Positions 12,396-23,412 of a stretch of 64,000 nt of DNA are shown in pieces. Position numbers and translations under genes: made by a program. Source of the DNA: Diabrotica undecimpunctata (lineage: Eukaryota > Arthropoda > Insecta > Coleoptera > Chrysomelidae); the NCBI RefSeq assembly GCF_040954645.1, contig NC_092809.1, positions 76,616,435 through 76,680,434 of the forward strand, written 5' to 3'. The notes beneath the pieces are model-generated. The model did not search any database. It was not told where the DNA came from and saw only the letters and a list, made by a program, of their open reading frames with translations. How positions within the stretch are numbered: the stretch's first letter is position 1; each line of letters begins with the position of its first letter.

Positions 12396-12700
12396 ATAAA
12401 ACAGCAAATAGTCGTACATATAATGACATACACAACAGAGACGAGACACGATACAACCAAAACGAAACGACAGGGATAATACTCAGAATATCAGGAAAAA
12501 GCCTATTGCGTAAATAAGAAAGCAGGGTCATAAGAAGGGTATCTAATTCAGAGGACATAAATACATGGGTAGTAAAACGAAAACAGGAACGAAACAGAAC
12601 GAACACATTAGCAGAATGGGAGAAGATAGGGTAATAAGAATTGTAAGAGAGAAATCACCTAAATGTCGAAGAATTGTGGAAAGAAAAAGGTCTTTAAAAA
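12396..12700 (+). mobile_element. LINE C-terminus, right part of the split copy
   Basis: This resumes LINE ORF2 after the inserted DNA transposons. Reading through frames gives IMTYTTETRHDTTKTKRQ, ILRISGKSLL, SEDINTWVVKRKQERN and a final NVEELWKEKG block. The TETR.DT motif matches YASETRPDTATTQ in the minus-strand LINE at 19051-19233, so both belong to one family. About 110 codons are missing relative to the left part, so some LINE sequence was lost at the junction. Confidence 0.65.
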
Positions 12701-15700
12701 ATAATTAATTCCTTTAACAACTAACATGATAACAATAATTGTTACTTGATAGCTAATTGATAACTATAATTATTATAGAACTATCTCTATTTTAGCTAAA
12801 TGAATTTAATATATAAAAGATTTTGTGAGAAAATTGAGTCTTTAGCAATTACTGGAAAAGTATAAAGAAAGTTGCATATCTACATGTTTATCCAAACACT
12901 AACAGCCAATAAAAAAATCTTCGAGATTGTAAAACCAAACGATTATTTCCCACACATTAAAGGATTTACAAAAATCACTAATAGAAGTTAATTACATTAA
13001 AAGTAACAGTCATCATCTCTAATAAAACATCCAGCCGTCTTCTAGTAAGTAAAATGATGTTTCTACACCTGTATGCATAAAAATAGACCTGCGATGATGT
13101 TTCGCCTTTATCGGCTTGAGTAATTTCTTAATTTACCTTGTTTTTACTTGGCACTACGACATATTCACGAGACTTGTTGAGCAACACATCCGCGATTTTA
13201 ATTTTTGACGTTTCAAATGTACCCATTAACAATGAAGACAGGACAAACGTTTCTTTTCTAAACCTAAACAGTAGAATTGATCGTGTAACAAAAATTATTA
13301 TAATGAAAAGATCAGGTAAGTGTATATAATTATTTTTATATACTTTATTATATAAATATAGTTCTCAATTGTTTACGTTTATCATTCTGGAGCAAAGGTT
13401 TTATGTACAACATAAACTGAAGCGTAAAGATATATTCTTATTTATTGTTTTTTCCAAATATTAATCGATAGGTTCAGTTTTATGAAATCGGCATTTACAA
13501 AAACAAAATTTAAATTTTTTGAGACTCTTGAAGAACTAGGTTTCGATCTTAAAAAATTGACTATATTGTTTATGTGGACTGCTTTGATGTCTTTACTACA
13601 CTTGATTTTTCTCCACCACAAAGGAATTCTTTACCAGCATTTGTGCTAACAAAAGAACTATTTTAAAAGAATAATTAAAATAAAGAAAGCTGAGAATTAT
13701 GCTTCTAGATATAACAAGTGTTAAATCGAGGAATTGGTATTGTGGCGAATTAAACAAGCAATGGTCCATTACGAGACAATGAATAATAAATTAATTAATA
13801 TCGATTATATTTTAAATAAGAAAAATGAAGGTAAAATAAATGAACTTTAACTCATAGATGCAATCAACTCAATAATCAAATCATAAATGGTTGCAATAAA
13901 CAATCAAAATATTGTATAGGTTAAAGATAAAACTAGGATTGGACTTACAGGTACATTCACTGCTGTTTTTGCACTATTTTACAACAACCAACAAGCTAAT
14001 TTGTAGATGTTTGCGTGTGGGTCGAATCTCTTGGTGCGTGTATTCAAGTCTGGTGCATTTTTAACGACTCTCTCGCTCTCAATATCGAAAATCCAGTTTT
14101 TTACCGATGATATAAGAAAGATCAAATAGGAAGGAGAAATGTATCGTTTAATTTACACAACCATATCTGAATTTAAACAGGTATCGTATCCAAATAGACA
14201 TTGTGCGACTGTAAGCTAAACGGTGTTGCGTTCTGCACATACGATGACCTCAATATAACAATTGGGGTCATCCTGAAGGGGGAGAGAAGATATTTTGTTC
14301 AATCTAGAACACGCTGGTTGCCCCCTTTCGGATTGGGTATGTATATTAAAATAAAAGAAATGAAAACAAGTGGACTGTATAAAACTCTATTTTAACACGA
14401 AGTAAAAGCAATCATAAATATACATAACCCAATATACCTACAATTATAAATAAAGAAGAATATAAACTTAAAAGAAGAAGAATATATGTAGTACAAACTT
14501 ACACACAAAAAGAGAACCATAAACAAAACAAAACTGTCGATTGTATATATACCACGTTATAGATAGAAATAATATACAAAAAATAAAAAATATGAATATA
14601 TATGTCATATAAAAACAAATTATTAAACTCAATGCAAAGGTATACTCATAATACACATTATGAGTTAATATTAGGTAATAAAATACACAACACTGTGATA
14701 TATATACAAAAAGAATAGTGAAATTATTATAATATGAAAAATATACAAATCTACATAAAGGTAATGAAATGTTCTCAATCAAGTTCAATCGCGATCGCGG
14801 CACAACAGATAAAAGTTCGAAGCAAATATGACATCTATATACCAAGTAAACGTACTTGATATATGCAGCAACAAAATTATGGTGTATTGTAGCTTACCCC
14901 ATAAATCACAGCACCAATCGCTATTACCAACGTCTTCATCGACGTACACCAGGAACCACAAAATTTCTAATTTCAACTTTTCTGCATCAAACCGACTTCC
15001 TCGGTCAAAGGACCGCTGGCAAGTGTCGTAGGTACCTTTTACCCAAACGCCCATACACATGTGTGTGGTTTGAGCGATAAAACTTGACTCTTCCTATTCT
15101 TATCTCAAATGTGTGTCATTTTGCAGATGGCCCGTCTCGTAATATGTAGTTTTTAACACAGATGCACCCTTGTACATGGAATCTTGATATACGGGGAGAA
15201 TCAAAACTACCACAAAGTCTGTTAATATTATATAACTGTTTATATATCGTTGCGAAACTGCAACAAACGGAATGAATCGAAAAAAAATTCATTTTAATGG
15301 ACGCTGAGAGCTGTATAGATGAGGAGACCAAAAATGGGTCTAAATGATCGATTCGAGACTACAACTCTTTAGATCTGACTTACTAACTCTTTGTGGTACC
15401 AGAGTCCTTATAGTGTCTTTGCATCCTGCCCAATCCGCTTCCAATCCTTCTTTTGTTGGACCCCAGACCGCTATCGTCTGGCTTGTCGAGGTCGTCATAT
15501 CTGAAGTGTTCTTCTCTTATATCATATACTTTGTTTTTTCTTCAATAATTCTGATTCCTGGCCTTTCTGATTTCTTTTCTAGCAGATTAAAATACTAAAT
15601 CTTGCACCCATCGTGCTACTGAATTAAAAAAAAACTAAAAGAAAACATGTGGAAGAGAGCCTTCATTTTCTTCTGTATAGGCTCCTAAGGTCTATATTCT

Positions 15701-15960
15701 TGCATAGTTTTTACGATTATATCTTCTGTTGCTAAACTGGTCTCATTATCATTCGCTGCTTTCTCCTTTGCGGATCAGCTTCACTAATTATACTTCTTCA
15801 AAAGCCTCGATCTTGGGTCATACCAATATCAATTCTCTTTACCAATACGTCCGGCCTAAGCGTTTTCTTCCAGGTCTTTTTTTTCTCACAAATTAGCAAT
15901 TCTTCATATTGGGTGATTACCATTCCGACATTGAACATGCGTGAACCATCTGAGCCTATG
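12701..15960. other. Unassigned 3.3-kb stretch
   Basis: I recognise no gene or element ends. Small open frames (13138-13329, 14201-14395, 14468-15060, 15116-15331, 15344-15598) match no family I know. A possible 5' splice donor (AG/GTAAGTG) sits at the end of the 13138 frame near 13315, but one splice-like site is weak evidence. The interval is AT-rich with A runs. Confidence 0.3.
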
Positions 15961-15964
15961 CTCT

Positions 15965-16680
15965 CTCTTTTTTCTTCTTCTTGATGTGCCTATCCCTTAC
16001 GAATGTTGGCGATCATCATTGCAATGTTTATCTGCAGCAGCGCAGAAAAGCTGCACATATGTTGTATTGAACCAGATTCTGAGGTGATTTAACCAAGATG
16101 TTCTTCTTCTTCCTTGACCTTCCTTTTCCAAATATTTTTCGTTGTAGGATGTCTTGAAGGAGAGCATATATGGATTCATTTCGCATAATATGTCAGAAGA
16201 ATTGTAAGTTTCGAGATTTGATGGTGGTTAGTACCTCTCGGTTCTTATTCATTCTTCTGAGGACCTCCTCATTTGTGACTCGGTCAGTCCACAGGATCTT
16301 AAGTATTGTCCGATATAGCCACATCTCAAATGCTTCCAGTTTTCTACACATTTCTTCGTTCAAGGTCTACGATTCAACACCATAAAAAAGAACAAAGAAG
16401 ACGTAGCATCGCAGCATTCTTACTTTTGTATCAAGAGAGAGGTTGTGACTCTTGAAGAAGGTCCTCATCCGATTGAAGGTGGATCTAGCTTTTCCGATGC
16501 GTGGTCTAATCTCCTGATTGTTGGTCCATTCTTCATTTATTATGGTGCCGAGGTAGTTGTAGTGCGTAACTCTTTCTACAGGGGATTGGTTGACGTAGAG
16601 TTGACCTTCTCTCTCTTTTTAGCATTCTCATTTCCGCTACAAGCATTCCTTGTTCCTCTTTCTTTTTAAATGTTCAATAT
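15965..16680 (-). mobile_element. LINE 3' end (reverse transcriptase C-terminus)
   Basis: On the minus strand the stretch reads YLGTIINEEWTNNQEIRPRI, STFNRMRTFFKSHNLSL, LRCYVFFVLFYGVES, LEAFEMWLYRTILKILWTDR and NEEVLRRMNKNREVLTTIK, then RNESIYALLQDIL. This is the standard C-terminal third of an insect LINE ORF2. It ends in a polypurine AGAAGAAGAAAAAAGAG tail near 15965-15980. One in-frame stop replaces the W of ESWT, and others follow in the last third. It is the same family as 1201-1880 and 21930-22375. Plus-strand open frames over it are antisense shadows. Confidence 0.85.
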
Positions 16681-16759
16681 TCAGTTCCTTACATAATAGA
16701 TGGTCTTATGACAGTTTTATACAATTTTCCTTTCAGCTTCATTGTAATCTTTTTTTAGC

Positions 16760-17345
16760 ACATGTATAAAAAATTAAAAGAAGTAAAGGGCCTTTGTACT
16801 GGCCCTACTGAACATAGATAGAGACAACAGACTGATCATCACTGATTTGAATAAAATACACATAGTGGAAAGAGTACATTGAGAAACTGTTTAACGATGA
16901 AAAGTTCGATCTTGAAAATAAATAAGTAGTGACAGGACCTGACATAACTATGGACGAAATTGAACGAGCAATAAGATTAGTAAACACCAGAAAAGCGTTG
17001 GGCCGGATGAAATACCGAGTGAAATAATAAAACTCTTCGAAAGTTCACGTAAAAGATCTCTCCTTCATCTTTTTAATAAAATTTATGAAACATGCTATAT
17101 ACCAAAGGATTGGCTGCTGTCGACTTTCGTGACGAACCTACAAAAAAGCAAATGCGAAAAGTAGAGCGACTACCGAACCATGTTGAGCCATGTTTAAAAA
17201 ATATTTCTTCGAACTTTTGGACTTGAAGGATGTACCAACAAATACAAGACCAGCTTAGTGACACGCAGTTTGTATTCAGTTTATTGACTTTGAGAAGGCC
17301 TTTGATCGACTTAAACATTTATTACAAAATAATGTTGCAAAAAGA
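16760..17345 (+). mobile_element. LINE reverse transcriptase, N-terminal palm fragment
   Basis: Translations through frame changes give EYIEKLFNDEKFDLEN, TGPDITMDEIERAIRLVN, ALG-RMKYR, IKLFESSRKRSLLHLFNKIY, IPKDWLLSTFVT and FIDFEKAFDRL (about 17280-17310). These are the linker and palm motifs 0-A of insect LINEs (KAFDR is motif A with its Asp). The fragment ends before the catalytic DD box. It is adjacent to, but in opposite orientation from, the LINE tail at 15965-16680, so these are separate insertions. Confidence 0.75.
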
Positions 17346-18839
17346 AATGTAGCAATGCGCTTCGAATAGGCCTCAGGAACAAAAAATATTCAGGACGATT
17401 ATAGTGTCATAATGTCCAACAGTCAAGAAGTCATCAAACAACTGAAATCTATATATGATCAGCTCCAAAGTGGTATGAAAATGCTTTTCTCTGATGTTTT
17501 TTTAAGAGTTTTGACTTAACACCAATGGTAATAGAGATATGGGTGTTACACCCATATTAAGTACTTCTTACACTAGTTGTTGCTCCATCATAAATATCTT
17601 CACAACTATCTCACAACGTCTAGGAACTCTTTTCATTTAATAGCAACGACAGAACCACTTAAGTATTCTGTTATCTGCTTGTTCAAGATGACTGGATATG
17701 ATATGAAAGTTTTATTTCAGGATTTTTGAAAACGGTCAGGAAATTGGAAATCGAAAGGTCCAAACATTACATTAAATGTAATTTTTTACATTTTTTGTAC
17801 AGTAAAACAAGAGTATCGCTATATTTTTCAATACAAGAAACAGAAATGCGTTTTCATACATTTATGTTTATTTACGTCAAGATATCAATTATCCACTATC
17901 TTATTTTCATGGTATAAATAAGTAGTTTCAAGAACATTTTTATGCAAATTTGGACATTGTTGGTAACTTATTATTATTATGTAAAAAATAGTACAAACGT
18001 TATTTATTTTTTAGCATGAAGAGTTTCAATAAGGTTTTTACTAAGATACAAGAAAAAAAAGATGTAGCATATTAATCTCATATTTTTTACGATGAATTAA
18101 AGAAAACTTTTACAATAGAGTCTGCAGAAGACTGATTTATGAAATTGTGTATAGAATAGTTCTGTTCTCATCCATTATTCAGAAGAACTTTACGTTGCTA
18201 CCTCTTAAAATGAGACATTTGGAATTTTAAACACTACATAAAGTACATTATAAAACAAACGCTAATAGTTTTCTGTCTTCGAAGAATTTTTAATGAAACT
18301 ATTTTAAAAAACCAACCGTGTATTTGTGCCACTGCATGGCTCTATATCAATTTGTACCAAGTTCATTCAACGTGTTTGTAATAAATTTTTCACCATTTTG
18401 TTACCATTTATCATGGCAGCCGCAAGAGATTGTTTCTAGTTTTTGCTGATCTTTATAACGCGGATGAAATTAATAGTTGCCACTAGACTATATCTCTATA
18501 CTCTACTTTTCTAAATGTGTGTGGAGAAATCGTTGGCTGTTTTCCCAGACAAATATTTCAAACAAAAATAGACCAGTTTGTATACGATTGATTCGTTCAC
18601 ATTATACTTTCTACTTCTTATATATAGGTAAACATTTTGCAGTAGACCATGTGTGAACGGAATAAACTAGTAGCAAAGAATAAATGATATTCAATCAATC
18701 AGTGACATTTCATGGCAAGATATTTCAATTAATTATAGTATCACTGTTAAAGGGATAAAATGTAAACAGATATGTGACAACAAGCTAGACATATACTGAC
18801 GTATGGAATAATAGAATAATTGTCAATGGACCACAAAAA
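17346..18839. other. Unassigned 1.5-kb stretch
   Basis: I see no recognised coding sequence or repeat ends. A small inverted motif (GGGTGTTACACCC) lies at about 17541-17553. The 63-aa open frame at 17726-17917 is unlike known families and is probably chance in AT-rich DNA. Confidence 0.3.
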
Positions 18840-20215
18840 AGTTCTTCTTCTTCCTCTTTATAAGCAATTCTGCTTGTTCATTGGCGGATTAATACCTCTA
18901 TGGAAGGTTGTCACTCCATCTTTTGCGCGGTCGTCCGATACTTTTTCTTCCGATGGGTGACATCTCTTGCTATTTTGACGACACGGGTCTCCTCCATTCT
19001 GCTTATGTGGTTATTCCATTCTTTTTATTTTCTATTTTGTGTTAATTCATTTATACACTGTACGTTATATTTTCTTCTAATGTCTTCATTTCTCTTTTGA
19101 TCTCTGTAATTCTTCTTTGTACTCTCATCTCTGCCGTTTCCAGTAGCCTTTGCGTTGTGGCTGTGTCTGGTCTTGTTTCTGAGGCATATGTCATTATTGA
19201 TCTTACACTGGCTTTATAAATTCTTGACCTCATCTCAGTGTTAACGTGTCTGTTTCGCTATATAGTGTTATTCTGCCAGTCTATTTGCTTTTTGTATTTG
19301 ATCTCACTTCTTTGTGCAGGTCTCCATAACTAGACAGTGTAATTCCCAGATATTTTATTTCCATTACTTGTTTAATACTGATGCCATCAATTTCTATTTT
19401 AGATATGGTTTCTTCTTTGCTAACTAATATTGTTTAAGTATTCTGAGATGAGATTGTCATATTAAATTTTTTTGTTCTTATGTTAAATCTGTGGACCAGT
19501 TTTTGCAGACTATCTTCATCTTGGGCTATCAATATTGCGTCGTCTGTGTAATAGAGTATTTTTATTTCTGTGTTTCCCATTGTGTATCCTCTGCCTTTGT
19601 TAACGCTTTTGATGATTTCATCCATGATCAAATTGAAGAGCATAGGGTTCAATGAACCCCCTTATCTTATTCCGCTGCCTTTTTCTATAGATTCTTTAAG
19701 TTCTCCATCTATTCTGACTTCCATTTTGTTGTTTTGGTAGATGTTTTCGATAGTTTTTATAAGATTTAGGGAAACTTCTCTATTATACAGAAGATGGATT
19801 ACATCTTTGAGTCTTACTCTGCCAAACGCTTTCTTTAGGTCAATAAGATACAGAAATTCTGGGCTATTATACTTTAGTGATTTCTCAGTAATTTGCTTTT
19901 TACCGAATATTGCATCTGTACACGATCTTCCACTACGAAAACCCTGTTGTTCATCTGCTAAACTTATCCTCTGATTTATTAGCACTTGTAAAATTTTAGT
20001 TGTAAGTTTTAGCGTAGTATTTAACAAGTTTATACCTCTGTAGTGTTCTGGCTGCTTTTTATCTCCTTTTCTGAATAGTAGAATTAGATCGCTCGTTCTC
20101 CATTCTCCCGGTATTTTATTGTGTTTTATAATTTTATTAATTAATGTTGTTAATTATTCTGTCATGGCTGCTCCACAATATTTCAGTAATTATCATTATA
20201 TGGTGGAAATAAAGA
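18840..20215 (-). mobile_element. LINE reverse transcriptase, best-preserved copy of its family
   Basis: Minus-strand ORF2 read from about 20215 down to 18840. In order: ELLKYCGAA; IIKHNKIPGEWRTSDLI; then an open piece (20027-19662) with ILQVLINQRISLADEQQGFR, SGRSCTDAIF, YLIDLKKAFGRV (motif A) and MEVRIDGELKESIEKGSGIR. The next open piece (19652-19434) has NPMLFNLIMDEIIKSVNKG and the catalytic YYTDDAILIAQDEDSLQKL, both aspartates kept. After that come MEIKYLGITL, IMTYASETRPDTATTQRL and the C-terminus. A stop follows GSGIR where GCSLSP is expected, and there are several frameshifts after 19434. The endonuclease is absent. Bases 19944-20215 are repeated at 24016-24287. Confidence 0.85.
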
Positions 20216-20924
20216 TGATTCTCTAACAGCATGAGATACAAACGATTTGCCACGATAGTGACCAAAATTACATTTAACTTATCATCGCTTGCGCCAATAC
20301 AAGATGCAGCTCGTTTCCACAGTGTTAGAGTTTATCACTGGAAAAATCATGGACAAATTTGGATACCAATCAAAACTTTTAAATCTTCAGCGCCCCCCAA
20401 ACTTCTGAAGTTAATTTTCTACAGATGCAAGGGAACCTGTGAAAGTATGTGTGGTTGCCTACCAGTAGGCCTCAAATGCTCTACAGTGTGCCTCAATTGT
20501 TCTGGTGAAACCTGCAGTGATATCAAGAAAATATTAAAATTCATCGAAAAATTCGAAGAATTCGAAGATGAATTACTCACAATGACGGCAATTCCAACTT
20601 CCGTTCCTTCGCAAACATTCATCTTCGATACTGAATTAGATCCTGAACCATCAAAGAAAATGAAAAAACCAATAGCTGGAAAACAACTTTTTAAATATAT
20701 AATTATTATGTTTAATATTATCTCGCTTGGAAATTGTCAATAAAATAAGGCGTTATGGGGATACCACTACAAAAGATTTTTTAAAGATAATTTTTTTTTC
20801 AAAAGGCACGCCTCCAGACTCTACCTCATAGATGGCCGGGAAAGAGATCGATAATATCAATCAATCGATCAATATTCTTTATTTCATCTGACTTTTACAA
20901 GTATTGAAATGCGTCAAATATAAT
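19944..20924 (+). repeat. Duplicated block A, copy 1
   Basis: This 981-bp block recurs at 24016-24996 with a constant offset of 4072 and no difference I could find by eye. It starts inside the minus-strand LINE (CTGTTGTTCATCTGC), contains the Cys-rich ORF, and ends in the 3' UTR of the Jockey-like LINE (GTCAAATATAAT). Confidence 0.95.
20231..20743 (+). CDS. 170-aa Cys-rich (CXC/tesmin-like) ORF, copy 1
   Basis: An uninterrupted 170-aa ORF whose function I do not know. Residues about 65-100 form a Cys-rich cluster (YRCKGTCESMCGC, then LKCSTVCLNCSGETCSD) with spacing C-x3-C-x3-C-x-C-x6-C-x3-C-x2-C-x4-C. This resembles the CXC/tesmin-type zinc-binding repeats at the C-terminus of many uncharacterised, multi-copy insect proteins. 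There the cluster is preceded by an RVY..IQ.WLG region and an AP..LL motif. Here HSVRVYHW and SAPPKLLKLIF are present but the QWLG segment is missing. The C-terminal 70 residues are charged, then hydrophobic (KYIIIMFNIISL). It has no visible intron. It sits between the truncated LINE (18840-20215) and a LINE 3' tail, so it may be a retro-copied fragment. An identical copy is at 24303-24815. Confidence 0.55.
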   Translation: MRYKRFATIVTKITFNLSSLAPIQDAARFHSVRVYHWKNHGQIWIPIKTFKSSAPPKLLKLIFYRCKGTCESMCGCLPVGLKCSTVCLNCSGETCSDIKKILKFIEKFEEFEDELLTMTAIPTSVPSQTFIFDTELDPEPSKKMKKPIAGKQLFKYIIIMFNIISLGNCQ

Positions 20925-21660
20925 CTATAATCAGTAAAAACTATAAGTACATAAAAACATATAAAATATACGCAAAAACATACAAATTGTTAAAAAGATG
21001 CCTGCAAGTATTCCTCTAACGAATAGAAAGTGTTTACCAGAAGTAAGTACTTAACTGTTCTCTTAAATACATAAATATTTGACTCTTTAACACTAGAAGC
21101 ACCAGAGCGGTCATTTTGACTGCTTTTCATTTTTGATACTCTGTATTACCTATTCATAAATGTTTTAGAAACTTGATAATATATGACTTTTCCTAGATCT
21201 ATTTGAAGATTATAATTTCTCTTTTACAGGTACTTTACAGGAGAAATTACTTTTTAAGATATGGTAACGTATACCTAGAACTACCATATATTAGTCATTT
21301 TGACTGCTTTCTATTTTCGACCCTCCTTAGTCTAGAGTATTACTCATTGATATTTATTTTACAAAATTTATGATTTGGGACTTTTATTTACTTGAGGATT
21401 ATAATTTCTCTTTTACAGGTACTCAGTATAATTACATTTTGAATATATTTATGTTAATGTCTAGCTAGAAAAATGCGGTCTTAATGACGAGGTAGTCTAA
21501 TTTTTGTTCTACTTTTCTGGGAAGTTTTTACCTATTTTATGTATAAAATACATCGAAAATATTTTTTATTATGTAGTTTGAATATACTCTTTGCAATTGC
21601 ATGTTCAATCTGTATTTTGATTAATTTTACATTGTGATTTTTATTATTTCTGCTGTTATC

Positions 21661-23003
21661 ATGTCTCGCTGATATTTGACTCAGCAGGATCTATTAGAGT
21701 GTCTACAGAATTTGTCAGAAGATGAATCTGTAGCAGAGTTATCTGATGAAGATGTATCCGATAATGAAGTTGACGAGTATGTGCCTAATACAGTTGATCA
21801 AGGACATTCATCGGGCAGGCATAGGATGGGAGTTACTTGACAACAATGCTAGTACACCAGGTAAGCAACTATATTATTAGTAGCTTCTATTTATGTATTC
21901 ACTTAGGTGTATAATATTTTTGAGCATATTCTTCTTGATGTCACGAATATTGGCGACAATCATGGCAATATTTACCTTATCTGCAGGATGTTCTTCTTCC
22001 TAGACCCCGTTTTCCAAATATTTATCCTTGCAGGATGGCTTGTAGAAGGGCGCATCTAGATTCATTTCGCACAATGTTTTCGAAATATTGTAACTTTCGA
22101 GATTTGATAGTGGTCCACGGGATTTGAAGTGTTCTCCGATTTAGCCACAGCTCGAATGCTTCCAATTTTCTGCATATATCTTCGTCAAGGTCAAATATTC
22201 AACACCATAAAAAGAACAGAGAAGACGTAGCATCGCAGCATCCTTACTTTTATACCAAGAGAGAGGTTATGGCTCTTGAAGAAGGCCCCCATCTGGTTGA
22301 AGGTGGATCTAGCTTTTCCGATGTGCGCTATTATTTCTTGGGTGTTGTTCCCTTCTTTATTTATTACGGTGCCATTTATTTAAATAAATACATAAATGAG
22401 TATATACCTGCATACTACTTTATCTCGTTCATTTTAGGAAGGCATACCAGTCAAAATGTTCTAAAGGAAGCTGCTGGACCAACCCCTCATGATAAGAGAA
22501 GCATTATTAGAGATTATGCAGCTAGTGCATGGCGGCTGTTGATTGATGAATGCATACTCCGTAACATAAAATCATGTACTGTTGCTGAAGGTAGAAGAAA
22601 ATTCAAAGATGAAAATTGGCAAATTTCTATTGAAGAAATAGAAGCATTTATATCCTTACTGTATGCTAGGGGAGCTTATATGGCACGAAATATTAGCATA
22701 AAGATGCTGTGGTCTGGTACATGGGGTCCAAACTTTTTTCAAGAGACGATGTCTAGAAACAAATTTACACAAATAATGAGTTTTATCCGTTTTGATATGA
22801 GAAATACCAGGTCTGAGCGATTATCAACAGATAAATTTGCACTTGCGTCGGGAATATGGAACCCATTTATAGAGAATTGTATATTATGTTATACATCTGG
22901 CGAAAATATAACTATCGACGAACAGCTTTTTTCTACGAAGGCAAGATGCCGCTTTACCCAGTACATGGATAAACCCGAAAAGTTTGGAATTAGAAAAGAA
23001 TAG
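21661..23003 (+). pseudogene. piggyBac transposase remnant (N-terminal half)
   Basis: The reading starts at ATG 21661: MSR, stop, YLTQQDLLECLQNLSEDESV then an acidic region (SDEDVSDNEVDEYVP), typical of a piggyBac N-terminus. At 21860 the frame meets CAG/GTAAGC. At 22438 coding resumes after ATTTTAG with GRHTSQNVLKEAAGPTP, RDYAASAWRLLIDECILRN, WQISIEEIEAFISLLYARG and MLWSGTWGPNFFQETMSRNK. It ends at TSGENITIDEQLFSTKAR (the first catalytic Asp region) and MDKPEKFGIRKE-stop. A 577-bp intron (21861-22437) is therefore plausible, and a LINE tail lies inside it. The second and third catalytic aspartates and the Cys-rich C-terminus are missing. The formal 244-aa open frame from 22269 begins in antisense LINE sequence. 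Confidence 0.85.
21930..22375 (-). mobile_element. LINE 3' end nested in the piggyBac element
   Basis: Minus-strand fragments of the LINE C-terminal family (a RIGKARSTFNQM-like helix near 22290-22320, a LEAFELWLNR-like block near 22150, a REMNLDAPF region near 22050) end near 21930 with a TCTTCTTGATGTCACGAATA tail. It is the same family as 15965-16680 but has more deletions. It falls within the putative transposase intron (21861-22437). Confidence 0.7.
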
Positions 23004-23412
23004 GCTGGCAATAGAAAATTCTAATATCCGTCATTTTGACCGCCGGTGGTGCTTCTACGTATGCACAAATGCTGGTGCTTCTAGTGTTAACATAATTATT
23101 ATAGGTACCTTATTATACAAACGAACGCATGTTGGGTAAGGATCCTTGCCCACAACGGTCAAGTGACGAACAGGGTCCACCAAATAATTTCTGTAACGAA
23201 AATTAAGGAAACATCATTTCTGCAAATAAAATTGCATCTATGTGACTTTACATAAACAACACAACTGAAAATATACAGCGAAATTACAGTTAAAATATTT
23301 AAATCCAAGCGCCTTTTACACGTCATGGTACGAATAATTTTTTTTTGAAGAACAAGTACCTCATTAATTCGCGAGCAATTTCCCCAACAAACTAAGCAAT
23401 ATTGAAAAATTG

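Larger units (their letters stand above)
21091..23086 (+). mobile_element. piggyBac-like transposon, truncated, with TTAA duplications
   Basis: The element is bounded by TTAA at 21087-21090 and 23087-23090. Its termini are inverted repeats: CACTAGAAGCACCAG (21091-21105) mirrors CTGGTGCTTCTAGTG (23072-23086). A subterminal GTCATTTTGACTGC motif appears near 21109 and 21295 and as GTCATTTTGACCGCC near 23031. The left end has two diverged tandem units of about 185 bp (about 21105-21480) sharing ATTATAATTTCTCTTTTACA. The interior carries a partial transposase and a nested LINE tail. The transposase stops before most of its catalytic domain, so the copy is non-autonomous. Once the element is removed, the host LINE frame reads on through a single TTAA. 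Confidence 0.92.

Noticed and set aside
13081..13140. GCGATGATGTTTCGCC as a possible self-cleaving ribozyme or Penelope-type end
   Set aside because: The hammerhead core CTGATGA with its partner GAAA and three stems could not be assembled on either strand.
16445..16669. Plus-strand 74-aa ORF (MTLEEGPHPIEG...) and its relative at 22269
   Set aside because: Both are antisense translations of the LINE C-terminus (INEEW...ARSTFNRM on the minus strand).
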